Source: Eopsaltria australis (Eukaryota; Chordata; Aves; Passeriformes; Petroicidae). From it: a stretch of DNA of 64,000 nucleotides. The notes below the pieces were generated by a model. It worked only from the letters and a program-made list of their open reading frames with translations, was not told the origin of the DNA and did not search any database. Where the stretch lies: NCBI GenBank assembly GCA_034509425.1, contig JAVTVJ010000541.1:62001-126000 (forward strand), in the 5' to 3' direction. Below, piece by piece: positions 35,901 to 46,628 of this stretch; position 1 is the first letter of the stretch; every line of letters begins with the position of its first letter. The translations under genes were made by a program, and so were the position numbers.

Positions 35901-36949
35901 TGCTCCCTAATATGATGATTTTTTTAGTCAGTTGGAAACTAAGTATCTGGTCCAGAAGTTAATATATATGATAAGGCTAGCTAGGGGCAGCCCCTGATCC
36001 TGGCTTGTGTTCACTCCTAGTCTGAACTGAACTCTTTTCCACTGCTGGTCTTTTAAGTCACCATGTTGCTCAGTGTTGGGATTTGGCAATGAAATGGGAT
36101 TTTGGAAATGAAAGTTCATAGCATCATTTCTGGCATGGTAACAAATGAGATCCAGTGGGAGAGAAGAGAGAACATGTATCTCTCTTCCCCTATACTCAGT
36201 ATCACAAAGCAGATACCTGGGAGGTTACTCTCTGCCATCAGAAGCTTTGCACTGCAGAGGTGAAAGACATTTGAAATCCTGGCTTTCAAAATGTACAGTT
36301 AGAAATGTCTGGACACAAAATTCAGTGAAGAAGAAAGAGAGTGATGGTCAGCTGTTAGTTGTTTAAAGCCAGGAAAGTCCTTGCTGCTCTGTTGGGATTC
36401 CACTGGAAAGACAGCACTGGAAGATAAGAAAAGTGCCAGCTAGAAAGGAAAAGGGACAAAAATTTCACTATGAAGGAGTGAGAGAGCAAGCGAGCTTGCC
36501 AGAGAGGATAAAATAGGGAGATCACAGGGAATAGTGACTAATGGAATAACCAGAAATGGCAATTGCATGAATGATCCATATGGTAGAGACCAGTAATGAC
36601 ATGCTGTGCATTCTCTGGAGCAGCTGTCAGTAGCACCCAGTAGAAAATGAAGCTAAACGAACTGTTAGCTTCATGCTAGTGACAAGTGCTCAGACTTCAG
36701 ACCGCCTGAAACTTCTCTGGCAAAGGGCACTGATTGGCTCCCAGGCTGCTGCTGTCGGTAAGGAGGCCAAGGACTGAATGCTCCTTTCCCTCTTGGGGTG
36801 GTCTTGCTGGTCTGAGGGAGCTGTGTGTGTGGCAGAGACCCTCTCCCTGCCACGGCTTGTCTTGTACCTATTCTGCAGACAGAACGCCTCTGTCTGCAGA
36901 CTTGTTAAACTGGCATCTTCTATCAACACTAGAGTCATTAAAAGAAACA
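32923..36949. other. Non-coding stretch, no supported gene
   Basis: Open frames reach at most 89 codons and are unrecognised. No microsatellite or transposon recognised. Confidence 0.55.
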
Positions 36950-37340
36950 TGTAGGAAGGGAGAGTTTATTTTGCCGATGCTCTTTATTTTAATCATACAA
37001 AGAAAATGACAATTTTTATATAGAAGCCATTAGGGATGCAGGAGGCATCGGTTCCTAGCTCTAGGGTTCTTTCTTTTAAACAGACTGTGGCAATGCAAAT
37101 ACAGCCCGTCATGATATTTATATCTTTAATTCTTGCATTCACCACATTACTAACACACTGATGGGTCCCTTGTTCTTCATTTGTCTATTTCCTTAAACTT
37201 TCTGCCCCCTTTTTTATTATTATTATTTTTTCTGTCATGTGTGCAGTTCTTGAAGGTCAATCAGACGTCACGGATAGAGCCATTCTGTTCATGGGCTCGC
37301 AAGCAACTTGTTTATGAATGAAGAAGGCTTTGTGAACTTC
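36950..37340. promoter_or_regulatory. Candidate conserved non-coding / enhancer-like block
   Basis: Carries a perfect POU octamer ATGCAAAT (37093-37100) and a CRE-like AGACGTCA (37263-37270, 7 of 8 to TGACGTCA). It has several CpG dinucleotides in otherwise CpG-poor DNA (37107, 37267, 37271, 37297), plus a TTATTATTATTATT run near 37214-37227. No open frame explains it. Confidence 0.28.
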
Positions 37341-38377
37341 CAGGGACATGCTGAGCTTTTTTATAAAACTACCAGTGGGACAAGGAGCTTGGGAAAGTAA
37401 GGCCTCTTACGGATACAGAAAACAGAGGCACTCTGCCAAAAAACCTGGGCTGACATTCCAGTTTGTCAGAATCTTGTCCAAGTAACAAGTTTCTAGAAAA
37501 CAGATCAGGTATCTGCATGTTCAGGGTTCAAGCTGACCATATGTGAGCACAGGGCAGTGTGTATGCTAGGACACTGCCACAGCAAATGCTTAAGATTTGA
37601 CCACAAAGGGATCATAAATGAGCAGGTCAGGAATACCAGAGCTCTGTGGAATAGAAAACAGAAGGATAAACACACCTTAAAGAAAAAAATCTTAACTCAT
37701 GGGAGTTTACTACTGCTTGTTTTAAGCCAAAGTGTGCAACTGATTCTTAGATATTTTAGGCATCAGTAGAACAATTAGAAACAATAGGTTTGAGTATCTT
37801 GGATTCTATTAGAATCTTGGATTCTGTGGCCTCTTACATATATAGCACTCCTACTGCATTTAGCTGGGGAAAGAGGAGAGAAGACAGCAGACTCTTTTAC
37901 CTGGCCTGGTTGCTTTTCTTTAATTTAAAATCTAGGTGCCAACACAGTTGAAGCCAGCTGCATGCTGTTTACTGGAATTTTCATTGTTGTGCTCCTTGCA
38001 GTTCCTTCAGGGAAATACTGATCTCCCTCCTGAAAGCAGCTCTAGGAGCACACAGCAAAGTAAGACATAGGTAGGCAAGCAGAGGTCTGAGCCAAGCCTC
38101 AGCATCCTTCCATGACAGTTGGCTCTGCAGCCCCTGCAGACTACATGTAGTCTTCCTCCTAATGTCTTTGCCATTTTTTTTTAAACAATGGTGATAAGGA
38201 CAAAACCTGAACAAAACAAACCAGTAATGCCCAAAGCTCCATTCACCAAACAACCAGAGTAGTTTGAGGATACTTGCTGACATGAAAGTGATTTGTGGCA
38301 AATTTTCTTACAGGTACTTCTTGCATGTTTATCACTCTAAGAGCCAGATTTTCTCTAAATTGATTTTCCCATATTAG
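37341..38377. other. Non-coding stretch with a small duplication
   Basis: ATCTTGGATTCT is duplicated at 37796-37807 and 37814-37825 (18-bp period). The 106-codon minus-strand frame at 37981-38301 has no recognised domain. Confidence 0.55.
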
Positions 38378-38427
38378 CATCATCATCATCATCATGATCA
38401 TTGTCATTGTCAATTATCATCATCACA
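38378..38427. repeat. (CAT)n microsatellite, imperfect
   Basis: Six perfect CAT units (38378-38395), then interrupted TCATTG/ATCATC units to 38427. Confidence 0.85.
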
Positions 38428-38530
38428 TTTCTCCTTCATGCTCCTCATTGCCTTGTCCACATGCCCTTGTCTCTTGGGGTATTTCTAGTTCCATGCATGA
38501 TTTTCTCTTTTTATTCGAGTCAGATTATTT

Positions 38531-38663
38531 TCATGTGTGGATGTGGCAGTTTAGGGACATGGTTTAGAGTTGGAATTGGCAGATTTAGGTTTATGATTGG
38601 ACTTGCTGATCTTTAAGGTCTTTTTCAACCTATATTCTATAGTTTTATAATTCTGTGATTCTA
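38531..38663 (+). mobile_element. CR1 LINE, truncated 3' end (avian type)
   Basis: In order: GATGTGGCAGTTTAGGGACA, TGGTTTAGAGTTGGAATTGG, CAGATTTAGGTTTATGATTGG, ACTTGCTGATCTTTAAGGTC, TTTTTCAACCTATATTCTAT and TTCTGTGATTCTAC. This is the avian CR1 3' region (GGGACATGGTTTAG, TTGGCAG...TAGGTT, GGTTGGACTTGATGATCTT, AGGTCTTTTCCAACC) ending in the ATTCTRTG-type repeat. CR1 ends in this repeat instead of poly-A. About 133 bp remain and no reverse transcriptase is present. An open frame at 38401-38616 runs through the element and is not a gene. Confidence 0.9.
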
Positions 38664-40079
38664 CATCCCATGACATCTGGGCACAATCAAGCCCTGTAGA
38701 CAAAAGGGGAATGCTTCTTTTAATCTCAGATTTGATGTTTTAGCCAGTAGACTAAACCAGCAATTTTGGCCAGCCCCTGAATCCCTCATTTGAAATATAC
38801 TCACTGTAGCTCTACCTCATTATTGTGTATAGGCAAACATTCCTTTTTGCCTTCAATGACTTTGAGTTTGGCCAACTTTTAATTGGCTTTAGGTAGAAAG
38901 ATAAAGCTTATCTCTGGCATGAGAAACTCAGTGTATTTCAAATCCATTTTCAGCAGAACCTTCTGAAAAAGAGTTGTGAGAATATATTTAACATGCACAA
39001 AACAATATCTCTCACTAATTTCATTGTTGGAAACTTCTAATCTTTCTCAGCACAATGTGCAAAATAAAGTCATAATTCTCTGGCAGATATTTAACATGTG
39101 AAATTTCAAACAGCTAATTTTAGCAAAGTCCTGTAAGCATCCAAAAAAATGTTAAGTATTGATATGCCTGATGGCTGTACGACATTTGGTATTCATCACC
39201 TTGTACAGCTAAGAGTAAAAAAACTGCTTTGAAATATGTCTTTGTTTTGATATTTCAGAATATTTTAGAAGTGCAAATTAAATCTCCTAAGCTCCAGCTG
39301 TACTCAGTGTGGCTGTATCTTTTCCTCTGAGTATCTATCCTGTCCTATATCCAAAATATGAGGTTCATTTCAAGATGAGCTATTTCCTCAGCTGGGATTG
39401 CAGGCCTTGCAAAATCTGGAGATAAAAAATACCAATCAAAGTGAGAGAAAAATTTAGAGGGATTGAGAAGTACCTGAGCTGTACTTTTAGAAGATCGATA
39501 GCTGTTTTCTTGAGAGGAGACAACCACACAACTGATTAACTGAATCAGGAAGGAAGTTGTCTTCTGTATAGGTCTTAAGGTGGAAGAAAGAAGACTCACT
39601 ATTATGTATTTATTGTCTTGAATGGACTCCCCAGAATTAACAAACGTAAAATATTCTTGGAGAGATGATTAACACTGTGGAAGCCATTGAGTGCTTCTTT
39701 CAAGATGGAAGAAAGTCGGTTGGAAATCAGCTCAGAAGGTCAAATCACCATGTGAATTACTTCATGTGTTTTGACTGACAAAGAAGACTGATGCCAGATT
39801 AGAGACCCCTGCAAACTTACCTTGGAGGGCTGGGGGACAAAATCCTGATCTATACAGTTACCATGCCAAGTGTAAACATTCACCCGCTTTCCATAAATGA
39901 AACCTCACTGATACCCGTTTATCTAATCCAGCTGGTCTTGAGGTGAGACCTGAATTGTGGAGTGACAATTTTGTATTTTGTGCCCCCTCTGATACCAAAG
40001 TTTCTCCTGCAGCAAAGGTCCAGCCTGATGGCTCTGATGCTGAGAATTCCTTCTGCTCTGAAACTTCCTATATAAGGAT
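38664..40079. other. Non-coding stretch, nothing recognised
   Basis: Open frames under 85 codons. No repeat family recognised. Confidence 0.55.
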
Positions 40080-40368
40080 TTAATAAAGAAAGAGGATTTT
40101 TATTTATGCCAAAATCTATTTTGCTGTTTGAAAGCCATTAGGAAGCGCTACGGTTACTAATTGATTCAATATTTTTTGACAAAATATTGGCATGGTTGAG
40201 GCCTTGCTGTTTTTCATAGACAAAGCGCCACAGTTTGTTTTCATTCTTTACAAAGGCTTTGCAGCACGTGTGATAACACCCCTTATTCCTCTGCTTATCT
40301 CCTATGCGCTTAAAGTACAGATGGCAGAGTTTTCTTAGGCACGTGCATAGATTCAGAAGGGGCAGGCT
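40080..40368. promoter_or_regulatory. Candidate conserved non-coding / enhancer-like block
   Basis: Two palindromic CACGTG E-boxes (40265-40270 and 40340-40345), a GATA site as CTTATCT (40294-40300), and a local excess of CpG (GCGC at about 40145, 40226 and 40307). A 9-bp inverted repeat CAATATTTT/AAAATATTG with a 5-base loop lies at 40167-40189. No open frame and no transposon similarity. The combination suggests constrained regulatory DNA; conservation was not tested. Confidence 0.3.
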
Positions 40369-40395
40369 CTAATAATCCTAATAATCCTAATAATC
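40369..40395. repeat. 3 x 9-bp tandem repeat
   Basis: CTAATAATC repeated three times without change (40369-40377, 40378-40386, 40387-40395). It abuts the regulatory-looking block on its left. Confidence 0.9.
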
Positions 40396-43300
40396 ACACA
40401 AGCCTCTCCTTCCTTCTGCTTCTGTCAGCTCCCACTCAGATCCTGGCTGTAAAACTCATTGGTTGGTGAGCTGCCCAGTGTGCTGCAATTGTGTCCATGT
40501 CTTGTAAGGGACAGAAGGATGTTCAGCCCATCTTGCAGTAGCCAGAGCAGGAAGTTCTCCTGCCAGCTATAATGCAACTAAAAGCCTTCAGTACTGTAGC
40601 TAGGAGACCTAAGCTTTCCCTAGCTACAGACACCAGGTTCCTGGAAGTTTTAGGGCCACCCACCTTGAGCAACTGATGACAGTAGCAGTAATAAGGCTGG
40701 AGCAGTTCCTGTTACTGTAGGGTGATCATGGTAGAGAGGCAGTGAGCCTCTACAAAAGCCTGTATTGTACCAGCCACAGTAAACACCTCTGCCAATGATT
40801 AAGATACAGGTCACCATCACTCACTCAGTACCCTTTGCTGTAGGTTCGAGAATAGTGGTCTAGACCTGAGGGCTGTGGGTCAGAGTCAGGTGGGACGCTT
40901 AAGTGATGCCCATCTACAGAAAATGGGAGATGTCATGCAGAATGCTATTCTGGTGCTGAGGGGAAGAAGTGCCCTTATGGGCACTTCTATTTCGCAGAAG
41001 ACAAAATAGAAAGAGCATGAAAGGTGTCATAAGCCAAATATTTCCCAGTTCCAACTCAGAAACAAGTATTCTTTAAGTCCACAAATAGCTTCCACACTTG
41101 AGAAATATCAAGTTTCTGTCAGAATGGTCCCACTCAATTTATGTTCTCCACCTCACAGAACAGTCTCATCTTGGCCACCCGGTCTTGTTGCTTCCCTTGT
41201 TCCTTGCTTTGCTCAAAGTACTTCTCCTCATCACTATTTTCCTGCCTGATGCTCCTAGAATTCTGTCTGTCTATCTATCTTTAGTTACTTGTTCAGAGCT
41301 CTTTCTTCTTTACCATTTCCCAATCTCCCAGGTGTTTTTTGCACTTTCTTCTGGTACTAGATTGGTAAGGAACTTGCAAAAATCTTTTTGGAAAGCTTGT
41401 CCTATTTTTTTCTGATTATCTCGTGTCCACAGAGATTCATGCTTTATTTGCAAGTGTTGGTAATCTAAATATATTTTTGGAAATAATTATTCTTATAAGG
41501 GAGGAGGTTTTTTTTATATGTGGAAGGGCTGGACTATGTCTATAGTGTCATGCTAGCTTTGGGCAAGACTTTGACCCAGTTGCTCACATAAGCTGTTATG
41601 TTAGTTGTTATTCCAGTTCTGGTCGGAAGTGACCCACCGACTGTAAATTAACCAAGGCCTTGGACACAGACTGACACTTGATTAATTTTTGTTCATGATT
41701 CATTTTTATCCTGACAGACAATTCACACACACAACAAACCAGAAAAGGAACTCAGCTACCAAAAAACAGCTAGGTGTAGCCTGTAAGATCTCAGACTTGT
41801 AAACTTCAAGAGCCAATGAGCAAGGAAAGGCCTGGCAAAAGTTTAGGGAAGAAGTTAGTGAAAATATATTGGACACCTCTGAATGCAGGGATCAAGAGTC
41901 AGCACAGTAAAAATTACATAGCAGATGATTGATCTGAAGAACTCATTGGCACAGATGTTGTGGAGACTAAAAGTTTACTAGGTTTTCAGAAACAGTTAGA
42001 TGAATGTGAACATCCAGGGCAAATTATGAGGAATATGAAATTCTTGTGCTTTGTAGAATAAGCCAACTGTAATAGCAAGTACTCTTCAATTTACAATTGC
42101 CTTTTGCTGTCAAAGCAAAGCTGGTTACATTCGGCTCTGCTCATTCCTTTCCTGCATTCTTTCTTTTTGGCACACAATACTTCAAGCATGACCAGAAGTA
42201 CTTTGATTTCTGTGGAGCCCCAGATGAGACCTTAAGACAACTGTGACCTCTTGAGTAATGAAGCTATTATCTTATCTGGAGAGTCCCATGTCAATACCAT
42301 AATTTATATACTATAGAACATGTTTTTTCCCAACATTGGGAAATGTTGCAGTATTTTTTTATACCAAACCAATTTTCCACAGAGCTCCACCATACTTGTT
42401 ATTTTTACATAGTGGCAATTGAAAGGACAGTAAATTTTGCCCTTTAAAAAAATATACATATATATATGGCAAAATTCCAGAATAGCAATTTTATTCCAAT
42501 AGGAGAATTCACTGAATGGATTGTGCCATCCTGCATTTTTGAGCCTCTACTTTTACACGATTTACATGAATTTAAAAAACCTTTTCTTTGGACATCTAAT
42601 CAAATGTACAGACTGTCATAAAGACCAGTCTTGAGGAAATTGGAAGCCTGTGGGGTAGCAGAAGGAAAGCCAGGACTTATTTCTCCAAGTTTTCACCTGT
42701 GTAAGTCTTCTGACATAGCTTACTTACTGTGCCCCTTGGATGCAACAGTAACCTAGATTGCCCCTTCCTCCTGTAAAAAGGTGTGATCAAGAATCTGCTG
42801 CTGCAGGAGCACTGTGACTTAGCAATGTCCTGTTGAGCTACAAATAATATACTAAAAAAAATAATTCACAAAAGCCTTCACAAAAGCCATTTGGAAATGA
42901 AGACAGATCAATTCCACACTGACTCTTCAATGAAAGCATACTCAATCTATTTGGATAGAATATAAAGGACTTTTACTTTTTTATTCCCTTTTTCCATCTC
43001 ATTATGAGTCAGAGGCCACATTATCCCAGGTGTCCAATGGCTTTTCCATACCATCACCATATTACTGGGGCATAGATGGTCTAGAAGCACAGATAGTGCT
43101 GCTAGCTTGGCTACAGAAACAGTGAGTTCTAACACTGTCGTATTGATGGCACAATTTTTACACTGTATTAAAGTTTGCAGGAGACAATGCCAGTCATGTC
43201 TTATGGGAGATCTGAATCAGAACAAAGGATTTGCATACAATTCCTGAGAAATTCTCAAAAGCAGAGGTCTTATTTCTATAGCAGTAATATTCTCTAGGGT

Positions 43301-44980
43301 TAGTGGGATTTTAACATGTGGAATAAGGCATGATGGGTAAAACAATCCCGAAGTCTTGGAAGTAAGCATTTTCTAGATCTGAAGAATATATTACATTAAT
43401 AGTTCCTATTAAACACTCTTAATGCAGTCACACTGTTATTGAGTTGCCATTCAGTTAATGGGAGCTTTGCTTAGTTTGAAAGAACTTATCTTGAATTCAG
43501 AGTCTGACCTATGAAAAACTCTGGGCTTAGTCCTACTATTTGGATATCCATTAAATAAAATAATTTTTGTCTATAACATGTTGGGACTATACAGCCTCAG
43601 AGCTCTGTTGTTGCATTTTGCTTGAGTTTTTGTTCTTAAATCTTTAAATCAAGAATTGCTTCAGTCATTTGGATAGTTTATGATGAAAACTGTCATGATT
43701 CAGAAGGCTATTGACAGAAACAGATGAAGGAAACATCAAGAAATAATTCTTAATTTTCCAACATTCAAAATCAGAGTTGGATGAAAAGTTCCCTTCTTAT
43801 TGCCCATAAGTAGTTTCTGTAATTGGCAAAATTGCCTGTTATTGTTTGAGTGTGTTTGGATCTCCTGTGGTAGATTTTATGTGTTTGAGAATTGACTGGA
43901 AAGAAAAGCAGTGGTTTCCCAAGTCACTGTTCCATTCACACAGACTGAGCTGGAGGTATGAGATTAACAGGGTCTGACATGAATGGAGCTCCTTCTCTCT
44001 CAGGCCTATTGGAAAACAAAACACACACCGGCATACATTTGAGGAACTGTGAGTTGACTTTGGAGAGCACTGGTATTTTTACACGATAACAGTCTATTGG
44101 ATTCCCTCATAAGTCTTTCAGTTCTTCATTACATAAGGACTTTTCCTGAACTGCAGGGCAGAGAGCAGCATGTATGTAATCGCTGTTTCACACTAATGCA
44201 TCACATGTGCTTTGGATTTCAAACATCAATATTTGTAGGAACATACAGTAGGGCTCTTTCTATGAGCAGGGACTGGATTCTCACACTTACAGCCCTTCAC
44301 GGACTCTTCATAATTCACTGAGCATGGGCTTTGCTTTTTCTTTATTTAAATTTTGTACTTAAAAGTGCCCCTTTATATTTAAGTACCACAGAACCCTTCA
44401 GTAATAATTCTTTGAATTACAACATGACATTTACAAGTAGAGGCTTTCTTATAGCTGGATGCTGCTGTACAATCTTTATTTCTCTCCTAAGATTATTGTC
44501 TTAATTGATCTTACCAGCCAGGTTTTCATCAGATGGGAATCTGCATCAGTTTCAATACTAACATTGATTTTCAGCAGCCAAAGGGTTAGTCTAATCTGAT
44601 TTTTGTTACACCTGTGGGCAGAGAAACGTGTAGCATTATTTTTAGAAATGTCCCTTTATTATCTGGTTGACTTGTTTGGAATAGTTCATGTTGACTGATT
44701 CTGTAATACTACAGAGGAAAGTAATAACCAACCACTGTCTCATAGATGATAGGAGATCAAGGCACAGAGAGACTTCTCAGGTCTTGACTGAGTTCACAAT
44801 TTAATGTTAACTGTGAAGGCCCCTGGTACCTGATGGGACAACACAGATGTCTCAGAATGGAAATCAAAGCCACCAGTGCTAGGAGCAGGAAGCCACACAG
44901 AGTAACCAACTGAAGTGTTAAGCACAGAGCACTCTTTGAAACAGAGGTTTGTATTCTAGACAGCACCCAGGTTCTTCTGT
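40396..44980. other. Non-coding stretch, no supported gene
   Basis: Contains a short TCTG/TATC run near 41263-41281, a near-palindromic TTTCCCAACATTGGGAAA at about 42327-42345 and a TA-rich run at 42451-42469. The 105-codon frame at 41098-41415 is pyrimidine-driven (leucine, phenylalanine, serine) and not convincing. Confidence 0.55.
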
Positions 44981-45012
44981 CCATCCATCCATCCATCCAT
45001 CCATCCATCCAT
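44981..45012. repeat. (CCAT)8 microsatellite
   Basis: Eight perfect CCAT units. On the - strand the array encodes the repeated MDGW-type peptide start of a spurious open frame. Probably polymorphic. Confidence 0.97.
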
Positions 45013-46009
45013 GCCATGAATCAGCTCCTGAATATAGGCACCTACAAGTCTTTTTGCACAGAACTGAGCAGGGCTCATTGTCCTGCAAGCAAAGCAGGAC
45101 ACCATTTATGTGAGAACAGAGTAGCTGGAAATTTCCCCCAGAAAGGGGTAGAGCTGAATTTGGTGCCTCCCCACACCCAGCTGAAGCCTAAGGGAGTTCA
45201 GCACATCAGTTAATAATGAGGCTACATACTACTGTGAGGGGAACTCACTTTTGACCCCCAAAGAAACTTTCCAATTGCATTCAGACTTCACCAAACATCT
45301 AAATGTGATCAATTAAGCTATAAAAGGACTACATTCTTCCTTTAGTAACACCATGGCAAAACTAATCATATTACTACAATTGACCAACAGATGTTGGCCT
45401 TGTATGTCTCAATTATTTCACCTGCTTGGGTAGCAGACTCCAAAGATCTCAACAGAAGAAAGTGACCTGTTTCTAAATATGCTGCTTGCATTTATCTGCA
45501 ATTAATCTGTAAAGAAATAATAAAAACCTAGAAAGTAGCCTTCTGAGAGAGAATTGCACTCTTTTTCTTTTTCATGCTCACAATGAAATACTTCTGAGTG
45601 CTCATAACAGCAGACGGCTTCTGTTAGCTGCCTTTCGCCTGCTGAGTTAAACAGAAAGAAAAATGTTAATGGTCAGAGCTTGTCAGCAGTACATTGCCAT
45701 TCACGTTTAGTCACACTTCACTATTGTTTTGTGTAGTTGTTAGGTTACAGATATTTTTAGGGTCAAAAGGGGAGTGGATTCATCCCTTTGGAAACTTTAA
45801 TAAAGTTTCAAATCATGTAAGTCCTGCAATACCCACAAAAATCAGTTCACTGACTTCTCAAAAGCTGAATCAACAGGAAACGTGAGAAATGCTTATAACC
45901 TCTGAATAATCTGCATGTAATGCTTTCTAGTCCGTTGATAAATCTATGCTTCCACTGTATCATAAGAATATGTTTTTACTTTTCCAACCTTTTCATCAAG
46001 AGATCTCAG
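45013..46009. other. Non-coding stretch, nothing recognised
   Basis: No repeat family. Ends with a pyrimidine-rich run (45972-45995) that could serve as a splice acceptor tract for the candidate exon that follows. Confidence 0.5.
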
Positions 46010-46183
46010 ATTGCCATAGATCAAATGCTGACTAATGTGAAAGAAAAGATTGCAAACGGGCAAACACAAATGAGCAGACAAAGTTCAGTCACAGGGTTAA
46101 ATATATCTGAGTTTAATCCCATTCCTTCAGTGACAATGGATGATTCACTTGGTTTTCCTGGGCCTGGATGTAAAATTAAGTGA
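46010..46183 (+). other. Coding-like open frame, possible exon (unrecognised)
   Basis: The frame is open from 45920 to the TGA at 46181-46183. From 46010, just after ATCTCAG, it reads as a polar, protein-like peptide (IAIDQMLTNVKEKIANGQTQ, then serine/proline/aspartate-rich sequence) with many purine-starting codons. A pyrimidine tract precedes it, and a GAT/GTAAAA donor-like site lies at 46170. No family is recognised. Length, lack of a partner exon and chance expectation all argue for caution. Confidence 0.15.
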
Positions 46184-46604
46184 ATACAGCTTCCCTCCGT
46201 GCATCTTGTGTATTTGTGCTGCAGGAATTTGGAAGCAGAAACAACCACCGTCTATGTCTTCTGAAGATAAGTTGGTAGAACTGGGTGCATTTTCTGATTT
46301 TTTATTAGTTGTGGAGGATATAGTGATGATTCAGAATTAAGTGAATGCCATTCTGTAAGTCTAACTGACAATCTTACACTCTTTATGTGAAGGCAAAATT
46401 TGCTTTCTTTAAATCCGGGTTTTACTGGCATCTCTGCTAAAGGACTTTACTTCTTACTCTGTTGAGTTTCAAATCTGGCATGGGTGGGCTGATGGCAGTT
46501 GAGAATTTTACTGAATTTGAAGTTATTTGAACTAGCTGTTTTAAAGTTGCAATACTTGGTCAGGAAGAGAAAAGGGTATTTTATGAGATTTTTTCGGGGC
46601 TCCT
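46184..46604. other. Non-coding stretch, nothing recognised
   Basis: AT-rich without recognised features. Confidence 0.55.
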
Positions 46605-46628
46605 CCCCCTACCCCACCCCCTTTTCCC
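46605..46628 (-). other. Potential G-quadruplex (minus strand)
   Basis: The + strand CCCCCTACCCCACCCCCTTT, then TCCC, gives four G-runs of at least three on the - strand with loops of 4, 1 and 2 bases. This satisfies the usual G3+N1-7 rule with short loops, which favour stability. Confidence 0.6.

Noticed and set aside
41098..41415. 105-codon frame rich in leucine and phenylalanine, membrane-like
   Set aside because: The hydrophobicity comes from pyrimidine-rich DNA rather than a recognisable membrane protein.
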